A stretch of 64,000 nucleotides of DNA from Calonectria ilicicola. Lineage: Eukaryota; Ascomycota; Sordariomycetes; Hypocreales; Nectriaceae. Of this stretch, positions 23,620 to 34,868 are shown piece after piece (the first letter of the stretch is position 1; every line of letters begins with the position of its first letter). The DNA lies in the NCBI GenBank assembly GCA_020809705.1, contig CP085827.1:5332001-5396000 (forward strand). The letters are read 5' to 3'. Made by a program: the position numbers and the translations under genes. The notes beneath the pieces are model-generated. The model was not told the DNA's origin. It saw nothing but the letters and a program-made list of their open reading frames with translations, and made no database searches.

Positions 23620-25661
23620 TCAAGGATGATCCTCGCCCCCGCGTTGTCCCATCAACACCACTTCGCATCCGGCCTTTGTCGGGGCCTTCTGGGGACCCCT
23701 CCGGCCTCTTCTGAAACCTCTTGTGCCGCTCTGTCGGGATTCTATATCGTGCCGCACCCTCTTGCGCCCCTGCACGCTTCCCCGAGACAGACGCCGCGGC
23801 TCCACCAGCAAGGACTTGAATTCCGCTCCGTCGATGAGTGTCGTGACACTAGCCCCCGGCCGACCCGCAACATCGGCGTCTCGCAGTCGCCTCCCGGGCC
23901 CCAACTCGTGCTCAAACACGATGAGATGTGGCCGTTTCGTTATCTCCACGCTCTCCGGCACCTGCTGTGATAAGACCGGCTTGTGAAATTCGTGCCGCCG
24001 CTGGCCCGGCATGCGGTCTGCCCCGAGCACGTCTCGCCGGTCTTCCCCAAACCAGAGGTTCATCCCCGGCGCTCCTGCAGAGTAACACACCTGGAACGGC
24101 AGCATGCCAGACAGTCTCGTTTCCGCCATGCTCTTTTTTCTGCCCGCCAAGACCGTCTCGCTAACCTGCTCGCCTCGTGCCCGCTGCTCCTCTAGCTGCT
24201 GAACCGTGAGAACCCCGCTATCGCCCTTGAGGGGTGCATCAGTGCCCGGCATGATGGATATGGGCACGATGCCACCGAGCTCCAGTCGCTCTTGCGGCCA
24301 CACTGCCTCGGCCCCAACCAATGTTTGGCCATTGTGCTTGCACACGTCGACGCGCATCTCATACAGTGGGCTTTGAATCTTACCTGCTGCCGTAGCCATG
24401 ACGATTTCGGTCTGTGGTGGGTAGGTTTCCGGATCAATTCCGAGAAATGCCAAGTCCGTGTGGTGCAATGATGGGACGCTAGCTCCGCTGTCAAGGTGCA
24501 TGAGGAACAGGCATCGCGGCCCATCTGGGTCATCATGGACCCTCCACTGCGAGTCATCCACGTGCTCTTCGGATAATTTCGTATGCTTGGGTTGGTAGCA
24601 GAGGTTCTTGCTCTCGGTTGTACGCAGCCCGGCCGAGTTGGCATTCCCCCGGGCTTTCAGCCGGCTATGAAAAGCCCTCACACGACGAAATCCCATGGTG
24701 ATATTCCAACCATTTGCCAAGCCGCTCCAGAGGCTATTTCTTTTACTCGATGGATGCGCCCACGTCGCTGCAAGGAGATGGGCAGGCGGAGTGTCGTCCT
24801 TTGGAGCCAGTGGCGGTTCAAACCAGAGCCAGCCTTCACCATATTTCCCAAAGTATTCATCGAGTCTCTCGTCCCGGTCAAGTGTGAATGAACGGTAAGT
24901 CGGACAATGATCTACAACTAAACCGGCATAAACCAAGGTCCATTTGTCCCAGCAGAGAATGTCACCGTTTTTATAAGCAGTAATTGCAGCTTGGATGTTA
25001 ACATGAGCCGCCTGACAAGTATTTCGCTTCAATGCCTCTTCCAGCTCCCGAATGCGGCTCTCTATTCGTTCGTTCTTTGTAGACTCCAGCTCCTCTCTTC
25101 ACAATTAGCAATATTGGGAGTGTTGAAGATGGCAACTTACACCGGCATCGTGTTCTCTTCACATTCTTCCATTGCATCTCTTTGTTGCCTGACTTGTTCA
25201 AGCTGCCGTTCAAACGGAGACAGATCCGCTTGTGGTTGGGTCTCGCGCGCATTTGCGAGAATTGCTTTCCATTGTAACACCAACCTGTTTGCCTCCTCCA
25301 GACGGCTCAGCCCTTCCCCGAGAGGGGCACCAACGGCCAGGGGCGGCTCCCAATCCAGAGAGTTCGACCGCCATGTATTTTCAGCCGTAAGATCGTCTCT
25401 AGGCAGCACTTGTCTCGCCGGAGTCATCTTTCCCTGATCAGGTTGGTCCGACATCTGAACCGGAGAGTCCTTTCTTGGGTTGTCCGTGTCTGGGGCCTTC
25501 TGATTACCTTGCTGTGCGATATTGTATTCTACATTTTCGAGACTTCTACTCGGACGCCATGCGGAGTTTGTTGGCTGTTGTGAATGCACTTTCGGTCGTT
25601 TATTAGCTGGAAGGACTTCATCAGGCTGTGAACCTATGTCGTTTTCCGAGTTGCTTGCCAT
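23620..25661 (-). CDS. Retropepsin-like aspartyl protease domain protein
   Basis: Minus-strand exons 25661-25141 and 25096-23620 give 665 residues. The 44-nt intron has GTAAGT, a TGCTAATTG branch site and a GAAG acceptor; phase 2 is kept. The first 170 residues are polar and low in complexity (PANKRPK cluster, several PxxP-like stretches), followed by a predicted coiled coil across the junction (about 150-200). Near residue 376 lies HLDSGASVPSL, the hydrophobic-D-S/T-G-A-S signature of retropepsin-type aspartyl proteases. The IDPETYPPQ, LSGMLPFQVCYS and FGEDRRDVLGADRMPGQRR blocks fit a fungal lineage-specific family. I see no reverse transcriptase or integrase nearby, so this is a cellular gene rather than a retroelement. 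Protease activity and substrate are unknown. MITE copies lie on both sides. Confidence 0.78.
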
Positions 25662-26277
25662 TATGCAGATTGCTCAACGCCAAATAAGTAGAATCAAAAC
25701 AAGCGTGTGCTCCCTAGTTGATATCAGGATTCCACAACAAAGACTTGCTTTCCTTTCCTTTACAATACAGTCCTTGGAAGATTATGCCCATTTGCTTTTC
25801 CCTGCCATTTCTCAACTAATAATGTAAAAAGAAATAAATAAATAACCTAAGTAAATAATTTTATTATTATTTAGTTATTTATTAATTTATTTCTTTCCCA
25901 TCAAATCAACAATTTGAGCAGTTGGGTTCTGTGCTGCCCAAGGTGAAGATGTCACACAGGACAATCTTTCAGAAGTGGATCATCAAAGTGGCTTGCCTAT
26001 TTCTTTGTTCTGATGGGCGGTGATGTGGCAACAAGCCCAGCTGCCAATCCGGGTACTGTGCGTTCTCCGGGGAGATGTTCTTTGTCGTTTTGACTAGTAT
26101 TGAGGAAGATCCTTGATTGTTAATGGTCATGTTTCCCCATCTGTCTGTTTTCAGGCCCTTGTTTGCTCTCATCCACCACCATTGACAAAGCGGCGTAGAT
26201 CTCTGTTGTTTATTAATTTCAGGGCTTCTAATTATTTTTTTTTCCTCTCAATATCATTCCTCAACCGTCTTTCCATA
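25662..26277. promoter_or_regulatory. Shared divergent promoter region
   Basis: This 616-bp gap separates the starts of the retropepsin-like gene (minus) and the orphan gene (plus), so it must hold both promoters. MITE copy B takes up its middle third. Confidence 0.5.
25762..25985 (+). mobile_element. MITE-like foldback element, copy B
   Basis: The left end TACAATACAGTCCTTGGAAG and a right end with ACAATCTTTC frame an A/T-rich core of AAATA units. The right part shares GAGCAGTTGGGTTCTGTGCT with copy C almost base for base. Same orientation as copies A and C. The ends are less well preserved than in copy A, so the outer limits are approximate. Confidence 0.7.
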
Positions 26278-29200
26278 ATGTCAGATTCTATGGATGATGA
26301 CATCTCAATGGATAGTGGGCCGACTTCTCAGTCAGAGCCTTCTCACGAGGATCAGATAGAGATGTCGAATTACGCGGACGAAATCAGCGGTAAGAAAGAG
26401 TTGCTGGGTAAGCCAGGTTTACCCCAGTAATTTTCGTAATATTAACCAAACCAGACCAGGTAGCCGACGGATTTCATGTTTTGCTTGAGGACCTTCCACA
26501 GGGTGCCCCGGAAATATTTTGGCGCTTTCGCATAAATGGAAATTATGACAGATTCTTCCAGGATCTAAAGGCGTTACTTAAGAACCGTCTTCTAGACAAC
26601 TTTTTGAGGCAGCATCCCGACATCAAGAGCACCATGATCGACCTCTTTCAGGATATCTTCCCGTATCTTAAGGGCCTAGGCACGGGTAAATACATTTCCA
26701 GCTCAATCTTGCAAGCAGTGCTAACTCTCATTCAGATAAAGGAAAGGCTCCTCTGCGACTTGTTAATAATCCTTCGACGAATGAAAATTATGTGTTTGGG
26801 TCGGAGTTGGTTGAAGATGATGGCGGATCAGAAACCCGTGAGTCGTTCAGTTCGTTATTTTGCGGGGAACTGACTAAACAAAAGATCAAGGACATCTGAA
26901 AGTAGCTCAAAATGCAACCACCATATTCCAGGACGGAAATAAGCAATCATCCAGGCCTTTGCGTTCCACAAGTACGCCGTATCTTACGCTCGCCGGAAGC
27001 CAAGATATCTTCAACGTCGACAACCCCCCTATATCAGGCAACCAACCTATTATCCAGCCACAGAGTTCCTCGACAAATCCCGTATTCAGGTTTAGTGGCG
27101 AATACGGCTCCCAAAGAGATTCTAGCAGCTCCAAGGAATCCAGTCCAGACATTGAAGCCCTAAACCCCCTGAAAAAGTTAGTTGAGCATTCCAACACCGT
27201 CAACGAGGAGCAGTATGAGGCTTGGCATAGCCAATTCCAAGAGGAGGATGATACCGATGAAGCGGATGGATTCGACACATTTGAGGATCAAAATCTCCAT
27301 AATTACAAAGGCTGGAAGATTGAAGCCCCCAAAATTCAGCTTTCGTATATTATTAAATTCCTCTGCGACGAAGACATTGATCGTACTCACAACTGGGCGC
27401 GCAAATACGCCGAAATCGCAGAGTACTTGGCCTATCTAGCAGCCAACTACAGCGGCGAGGACTGGGGCCCGGATCTGCATCGGGCTGCTCAGCTGCTGCA
27501 TTGTCACTGGATATTTGAACAGTACCACTACGGCCGCCGAGAGCTCATCGTCGACTTTCCGATCCAGATACCGAAAACGAGTAAGAGGCTGCCGCCGATT
27601 CCAGGCTCGAGCGTTATACTCGACACCGTGACTCCGGATGACATGGGCGAGCGGAAATTGCTCCTTCACAAAGTACAGAGTGTTCATGAAGATCACTACG
27701 ACATTCCCGAAGCCGATTTTGTCAAATTAATCAAAGCATACACATCAGACTTTCGAGAGTTGTGGATTCATCGGGGTGGGAGGCCGCATCCCATCAGGGG
27801 CAATGATCCCGCCTTGAACACTGAGGACAGAAAATTCAACACGGCGGAGTGGGAAAGCGATCACTATTACAAGTGCGTTCGGAAGGAAATGCGATTCACG
27901 GCCGACATGTACACAAAGAGCCCATTCAATACTCGCCCTGAAGATCTAGCGATTAATACCCCAAGTCCCTCCATCGACGCTTTGAAGTCGTTTGCCGAAT
28001 TTCGTGGGGCCCAACGCGCAGCTTTCCAGCAATGTCTTAACGGCCTAGACAACGCCGAGAATCACCTCGCTTGCAGCCCATGGCGAGCTCTTGTACTTCC
28101 ACTGCCCTCATTGCCAAAGAAGGAGCCCGGTATCATATTCGATTGCAAAGAAGTCGAGAATGTACCCGAAAGGGCTGCGAGAGATCCTTTCGCTTATACC
28201 CTGGCGCACAAAAGCTTTGTTGAGCGGGATCAACACTGGGCCGACTGGGCTCGTAAACACCCGATCGAAGAGGCCTATGGCGAGCTATGGCTTCGGGATA
28301 GAAAGAACCCGGATATGCTACTTCTTCCCAATTACAAGGGGCCGATTGTGCATGACTTTATGGACGTTGAAATGAAAAGGGTTCATTTGCGTTTAACGCA
28401 TGCTAGGACAATTCACCAGCGCCTCAAAAGGGCTCAATTGAGAGCGCCGAGAAGTCTCCTGACAGACGTCCTTCACTTTGTCCAGAGCGGACTCAGGAAT
28501 GAGGATGTCAAAAGTTCAAGCCTGCGATTCCGGGTAAATGAACTGGATGCCTCTGGCGAGCCCGTTGATCTGCGCCCAGAGGAGGAAGAGTGGCTAGTCT
28601 ATCTTGGGGAAGACTCTATCAATCAAACCATGGTCTTGGACCTGGATGATCCTCCCCCTGATTTGTGGTTTGATGTGTTTTCAATGAGAGTCGATGATAT
28701 TCTGGACGACATTAGCCCCATCAGCTTGTTTCGGGATACCAAGTTTGTGTCTTTGGCTGACTTTATTAAAGAGTTGAACCTGGGAATCGAAGGTCCTGTA
28801 CGGCGACACAGGTTTACATCTGGAGAAACTGTAATGTACGCTGAACTGATGGAGGGATATGGAAAACTTCGGTATGTCTGGTCAAAAACATGAAGATTTT
28901 GTACTAATAAAGTATAGGGTGGATCGTGATGAGATGGGTAACATAACTATTGCCCGACCTCTGTCAACTCATCATCCCGAGGACCGGATCCTGTGGTTCC
29001 CATCTGACGATGAAGATCTTGATCTAGAACCCGAAGACGGACTTTATGAGGATAACGATGACATGTCCATCGACTTTGTTTCCGCTAATGACAATGTTCC
29101 GAAACCCGACAATTCTACGCACTGCACAGTCGGAATGCCCAAGCTGGAGAACATTTGCGGCTGGGATGTATGCTTTGACGAAACCTTCAAGCCTGCCCTA

Positions 29201-30453
29201 AACAAGTCTAGAACTCATACCTTGTTTTGCTGTCTCGGCTACCGCCTAGGCAAAACGATACGGCATCTTAAGAAAATGCACGAGGAGAGCCAGGAGGAAC
29301 TCACGCCCGAACTGAAGCAGGTCAACCGGAACTTCCTTAACACTATGGTCAACGATTGGCACGATGCCGCCGAAAAGCTCCCCAACAACCTAGACAACAA
29401 CCCTGGCCCGATGGGCCACAATCCCTTCACACCTAGCTACCGCGACATTGTTCACACGGCAGAGCCAGAGGCGTACAAGAAGGAATGGGGCGATCTCAAG
29501 CTGGACCACGACTCAGGCAGCTCACGCTTTGAGGCGCGGCAGCTTCTCCGCAAAGCCCTTGTCCGCGAGGCGTATGAGAACAAGAGCTTGATACACCCCA
29601 CACGTACGTTCAAGGTGCAAGACGCAGATGGCAAGACAATCGGCGTGCGCAAGCGAGAGCCCGTATGGTCATTTGCTCATCCGGATCGCGCGGCCAAGGC
29701 GCCCCGGTTCTGGGACATGAACCGGTGGCCAGTACACTTGCAAACCGAGGAGACCCAGGCCAAGATTCGGGCTTCTGGGAAGGAGCATCAACAAGCTGTG
29801 CGACCAATGACTCCCGTATCGTCGCCGCAACCGCCCACTCCTCGCTCCACTCCTCAGACCTTTCCTGCAACGTATACGCACCAGCTCCCGCCCGAGATTA
29901 CCCAAGAGGTCGAGATTCCATACTCTGACCCCGATGTTGGGCGGCGTCGCTTTAAGCCAGGAGTCACGGAATATTGGAAGGGGGACACGCCTCTCCAGCA
30001 AAAGAGGCTCGAGAATCTAGTCAAGCAGCGTAAGTGAACCCCAGATTAAGGAAATACATCAGCCAAACTAACAACAAGCCTTTAGGGTTCGAGTCCAGAC
30101 CAAAGCCCCCGCCGTTCATGGGGCTGTTCTCTCGTCGTCAGAAACCAGAGGAGAACCCCACTGCGTTGCCGCAAGTTGACCCTCGCTATATCCCAAAGAG
30201 CAAGGATGCAAGCCCGCCCTCGAGCGCAACAAGCAACTCAGCTGGCGATGAGGAGGACGAGGACGTGATTATGAACGAGGGTGATGCTGAAGATGGAGAT
30301 GAGGACGCGGGGGCCGAGAAACATGGTCAGAATCGGTTCAGGTCCAAGTTTAGGAATCGTCCAACCTTGGTCAGACCAACATCGATGGCAAAGACCCAAT
30401 CTGCCGAATCACGACTCGCCTTGCGCTTTGCGAGCTCAGATGAAGAAGAGTGA
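26278..30453 (+). CDS. Large orphan protein, six exons
   Basis: Exons 26278-26389, 26455-26685, 26736-26837, 26885-28871, 28918-30029 and 30086-30453 give 1303 residues. Every intron (46-65 nt) has GT/AG ends and most have a CTAAY-like branch site, and the frame is continuous across all five junctions, which makes the model convincing. The N-terminus is short and acidic (MSDSMDDDISMDSG). Residues 38-115 form a compact block with LPQGAPEIFWRF. The large exon 4 is rich in Trp and charged residues without recognisable repeats; an acidic patch and a Cys-containing block (TLFCCLGYRLG) lie in exon 5. The tail is basic, then acidic. No domain, signal peptide or membrane span is recognised, and I assign no function. 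It is transcribed away from the retropepsin-like gene and converges on the uS5 gene. Confidence 0.8.
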
Positions 30454-30783
30454 TGTTCGGTCTGATCATGTTGTCATCGATACGAGTTTTGGTTCTTAGT
30501 CTAGCTGCGTTAACGTGTTAGTGTCTTGGGGTTATTTCCCTCGTCCCCCAATTATTAGTTTTGATGTTTTGTGTGTAATTTCACGCCCTCAATTCGATTT
30601 TCAAAGGTTTGCTTCACTGAACCATGCATGGCATCTTTTTTTCTTTCTTTGAACGTAACTGAAGGATTTAATTTTCATTCAGACCTAAGCCATTATTTTC
30701 ACAGCCTCAAATCTGATGTCCTAACCGGCCAACCATGCAATGAAACACAATGTATCGTGACTCCGCGCACCGTTTCCAGCCCT
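30454..30783. other. Convergent 3' spacer
   Basis: The orphan gene and the uS5 gene end on either side, so this holds two 3' UTRs. Nothing else seen. Confidence 0.5.
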
Positions 30784-31745
30784 CTAGTAACGCTTGCCCT
30801 CCCGCAGGGTATCCGCAAACTCGTCCAGGGGACTCCTGATCAGCTTGGTCTCCTTCCAGAGGTTGGGGGTCAGGAAGCCATAAGTGTTGGACACAGCCAC
30901 GAAAGTAGCCTTAAGGGTGTTCTCGAGGGTCTTGGTCGAACCAGCAGAGGAAGTGTAAGCATCCTCGACACCAGCAAGCTGGAGGAATCGCTTAACGGCG
31001 GGGGAGGCAACGAGGCCAGTACCACGGGGGGCGGGGATGAGCTAGAGGAGCCAATGTTAGTTTTCTTTATTCCTTTTTTTCCTTTTGTTTTCTAGACGGG
31101 TTTCTTCGGGTGAATACGTACACGGACAGTGACGGAACCGCACTTGCCGGACTCCTTGCAGGGCAGGGAGTGAGGAGCACCGAGGTTGGTACCCCAGTAA
31201 CCACGACGGACGGGGATGACGCTAAGCTTAGCGATGATGATGGCGGCACGGATGGCGGTAGCGACTTCCTTGGAGGTCTTGATACCGAGACCGACGTGAC
31301 CCTCGGAGTCACCAATGATGACAATGGCCTTGAATCGGGTTCGCTGACCGGCACGGGTCTGCTTCTGGACGGGCTTGATCTATATTTTTTGCGACACGGG
31401 TTAGCCTGCTGTTGTTCCCCAATTTCCCCGTCTCTCTCGAATTTTGTCGTGTAAGCCGGGGGTTTTTTTTTGGTGTTAGTTGCGCACCTTCATGACCTCA
31501 TCCTTGAGCTTGGGCAGGAAGAAGTCGACAATCTGGTACTCCTTGATGGGAAGGGAGTGCAGGTAGATCTCCTCCATGCTGTTAATCTTGCCGGCCTTGA
31601 CCAATCGACCGAGCTTGGTGACGGGCTGCCACTCCTTCTCCTCGTTCTTGCCGCCACGACGACCACGGCCACGGCCACGACCACGACCACGGTCACCACC
31701 GCGGGCACCGAAACCACCGCCACGAGAAGCTCCTCGGTCAGCCAT
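30784..31745 (-). CDS. rps2: 40S ribosomal protein uS5 (S2)
   Basis: Minus-strand exons 31745-31488, 31379-31122 and 31041-30784 give 257 residues, the usual size. Introns of 108 and 80 nt have GTGCGC/ATAG and GTACGT/CTAG ends, all in phase 0. uS5 is part of the small ribosomal subunit near the mRNA entry channel and helps decoding accuracy. The eukaryote-specific N-terminus is an RGG-rich stretch (about residues 8-32). The S5 double-stranded-RNA-binding fold follows ([13 protein letters not shown], then [20 protein letters not shown]) and then the C-terminal S5 domain ([21 protein letters not shown]). All three exons are exactly 258 nt long, which appears to be coincidence. Confidence 0.97.
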
Positions 31746-32636
31746 TGTGTTGATCTGTTGCGCTGGGGGAATTAACCGTCCAAAGGTGGTCTGCGCAAAA
31801 TTGGGTATGGGGGGAGGTTGTGGTGTTGTCGGCGGTTTGCTGGGAACTTTTTCGCTGGCGGGGTGTCTGCAGCTGGGGAATTTTTGGCGTGTGCAATGGG
31901 TTAGCCGAGCCCTAATGCTGTGGCGCACGGTTGCCTTGTGCGTCAGGCAAAAAATCAATTTGTGGGTGATGGTGGCTTGGTGGGGCTGGGGAGAGGTGAG
32001 GTGAGCTTCACCTTGCAAGGTCAAAGCTCGGTGAAACTTTTTTTCTGTTCATCGTTGCAGCCACAGCCACAGCAGTTATTGGCGCCACAGGTGGGAGGGT
32101 GAGCCACGAATCTGCAACAAAGCTTCCGATGTCGCCCGAATGAGACAAGGAGTACGACACAGTGATACAATCAACAGAGCCAAGGTTACAATCAGGAGGA
32201 ATTGGGTCGAAGCGATGAGGGAATCATGAAATTGGGGCTAAATTTTATGCAAAAGTAACATAAAAAACCAAGAATCCTCAACAACTACAAGTGAGGGAAT
32301 TCATCTTCGGGATCATAATCCCGTGCCTCTGAATTGCGCCAGTTACATACACTCAGGACAATCACTCAACGGCAACGGCACAACCGAAATATTCGGACTC
32401 CACCGGTCGTTTGATTCGTAGCTATATACCTTAAACTATGCAAAAGTGTGGGGATTCTAGATGACTGCCAAAAACATGCTCGTCTTCATATGCAGGCGTT
32501 CCAGGAAGCCATGCTAGACTCGAATCACGAGATGGATGTTCGTACACTCCCGACAACGCCGGGCTTCATTAAGGAGGGTATCGCAACACAACTCTTCCAT
32601 CGCTCGCCCTCTTCAACACCAGACCACATCATAACC
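31746..32636. other. uS5 promoter and sulfurtransferase 3' spacer
   Basis: The left end is the uS5 promoter and leader, read on the minus strand; the right end is the 3' UTR of the sulfurtransferase gene. No further gene seen. Confidence 0.5.
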
Positions 32637-33704
32637 TTATTGCTTCGCTGTCTTCACAATTAAGTTTTCTTCTGGGCTCACTCGTTGCGCCCATTCCCTG
32701 TCGTCCTGTCAGCTTGATTCCATTTGCAAAGTGGGGCAATTGACTCACGTCCAGCTTCCATCATAAACCCGACGGGACTCAGGAGTCCCGAGACCAGCCT
32801 CCTCTAGAGCAGTCTCAATAACACAGGCAGTCACACCAGTACCACATGTTGAAATAATTGGTTTCGTAGCATCCACTCCCTTCTCCTCAAAGAATTTCTT
32901 CAGCTGGTCGCGGGGGAGGAAGGCCTTGGTCTCGGGGTCTAGGACAGCATTGAAAGGAATGCTGACGGCGCCGGGCATATGTCCTGAAGAAAGACCCTCT
33001 CGAGGCTCGGGGGCCTCACCAGTAAATCTGCCTAGGGGTCGGGCATCAAGAATCTGAACACCCTCAGCGCCCTCCTTGTTGTAGTCCTGGGTAATCTGCT
33101 TGACATCCTCGAAATCGGCGACTCGGCTTGTTTCCACCGTAGGAATAGGATATGGGCAGCACTCGACGCTGTACAACTCGCCCGACTCGGTGGGAAGTCC
33201 CTCTTCCACCCACAGCTTAAAGTTGTTGAGAATATGCACGTTGTTGTGGCCAAACACCTTCAAGGTCCAGCCCACACGGGGCGCGCTAAAGATTCCCAAT
33301 TCCTTTGTGTCGTACACAACAACGGTATCCTCTTTTCGAATGCCCAATTCGCTCATGGCGGCCGCAAATCCTTTGGCGTCCGGTAGCATGTGAGGGTACG
33401 GGCTTCGCTTATCAATGACCTTGTCCAAGTCGAAGAAACGGGCCTTGGGGATTCGCTGCTCTCGGAATGTTTGGATTCCCGTGCGGCCATCGTTGGGGAG
33501 GAACCATGAGGCGCAGAGGGGAATCACTCGGGGGTCGGTGCTAATGGGCGACGGGGGGTTCTTGCTGAGGGCCTCGTTGAGTTCTTTCGGGCTAACGATG
33601 TAGGATGAGAGATTCCGCCGTGTGAGGAGGACGGGTCGGAAAGGCTTGGAGGCGAATTGGCGGAAGCCGGCCCTTACCGGGCGGCAGAAGGCGACAGAGG
33701 CCAT
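32637..33704 (-). CDS. tum1: Thiosulfate/3-mercaptopyruvate sulfurtransferase
   Basis: Minus-strand exons 33704-32749 and 32697-32637 give 338 residues; the 51-nt intron has a GTGAGT donor and a CAG acceptor, phase 2. Sulfurtransferases of this type move sulfur from mercaptopyruvate or thiosulfate to an acceptor; fungal Tum1 feeds sulfur to tRNA thiolation and other pathways. The first 35 residues are Arg- and Ser-rich without acidic residues, a likely mitochondrial targeting peptide. Two rhodanese domains follow: the N-terminal one lacks a catalytic Cys loop (VVVYDTKELG at that place), the C-terminal one has the active loop STCGTGVTAC with its Cys. The last exon adds the conserved SWTEWAQR end. 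I chose the ATG that starts MASVAF because the targeting peptide begins there. Confidence 0.92.
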
Positions 33705-34400
33705 TGTGGAGGAGGGGGGCGGGTGGTGCGAGGAGAGGAACGGCGCAGAGGTGGAGGAGGAAAGGACTCGATATAAGGCTCGTACGAGTGAGTCGTCGAT
33801 CAACGGGCGCAGTGGAATTTAGCGGGCAATGGATGACTTACAGGAGCAGGATCAGTCGCAAGGTTGCAGATGGCTGAGACCTGTCTTCTACTCTTGAGTC
33901 CGCATTACTCAAAGGGAGAGCGGGAAAAAGGTCGTGGATTTGAATTTGATGGGACGGGGCCCTTGTGGCATTTGATGATAACAGAGCGGGCGAAGTTGGC
34001 GTCAAAACTAGAAGCTGCCAGGCGGGAAAGCTTGGACCAGTCAGAAAACCCAGGCGCTGGCACCCCGTTGCATTGTCTATCGGCCGTTTTGACGGTTGGC
34101 GAGCGGTTAATCAGCGGGCTAGCGGCCACCGCATGAGCCTGGGTGGGCTGCCATGCACTCTCAGTGGACAATCTTCAGCGCATGAGGTCACTGAACGCGC
34201 CCGGCTCTGGCGCAGGGGAGCCCTGGAAGCCAATGCAGCTGGCTTCGCACAAGCGCCGCTTGGCTTGTGACGTTGCGGGAAGCATTGTTTCCAACCCAAC
34301 CCAACCCTCTAGACCCTCTAGAGTTTGTCATCCTGACTCTGCTGTTCCTCCCTCCACACAGCTGCACCACAACCAATCCTTCTGCCACAACTCGCTCGAC
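33705..34400. promoter_or_regulatory. Divergent promoter, sulfurtransferase and APC11
   Basis: A 696-bp gap between two divergent starts. No coding sequence is supported; it must carry both promoters. No single element is convincing. Confidence 0.45.
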
Positions 34401-34868
34401 ATGAAGGTCACCATCAAAAAGTGGAACACGGTCGCAACCTGGCGATGGGACATCCCCGAGGACGACGTCTGCGGTATTTGCCAGGTCCACTTCGACGGCA
34501 CATGTCCAACTTGCAAGTACCCCGGCGATGATTGCAGCCTGTGTAAGTGCCCGCCCGTTCGTTCATCAGGCCATATTGTCGCTCACATGCTAAACTATCC
34601 CTCCCAGTGTCGGGGAAATGCGGCCACAACTTCCATATGGTCTGTGCCTGTCGCCCGCGCTCTCCGCATAGTTCCCTCCAAATTGCTGACTTATGCCAAA
34701 ACTTAGCATTGCATCCAGGAATGGATTAAGCAGGACTCGGCCAGGGGCCAATGTCCCATGTGTCGTCAGAGTGCGTTTTCCCCCCTTTTGCAGCTTGCCA
34801 TGAATTGACTAGTTAATGCGATTATAGAGTTTGAGTGGAATGAGCAACCAAACGAGGCGGTGTCCTAG
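34401..34868 (+). CDS. apc11: Anaphase-promoting complex RING subunit Apc11
   Basis: Four short exons, 34401-34542, 34608-34639, 34707-34770 and 34828-34868, give 92 residues, close to the family size. Donors are GTAAGT, GTCTGT and GTGCGT; acceptors CCCAG, CTTAG and TATAG; all phases agree. Apc11 is the RING-H2 subunit of the APC/C ubiquitin ligase; it recruits the E2 and drives destruction of securin and cyclins. Visible features are the N-terminal beta strand that binds Apc2 (MKVTIKKWNTVATWRWD) and the full set of zinc ligands: CGIC, CPTC, C of DDCSL, CGHNFHMHC and CPMC. It is too finely split to be found as a single open frame. The second donor (GTCTGT) is weak but is the only one that joins the conserved HNFHM and HCIQEW halves. 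Confidence 0.93.
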
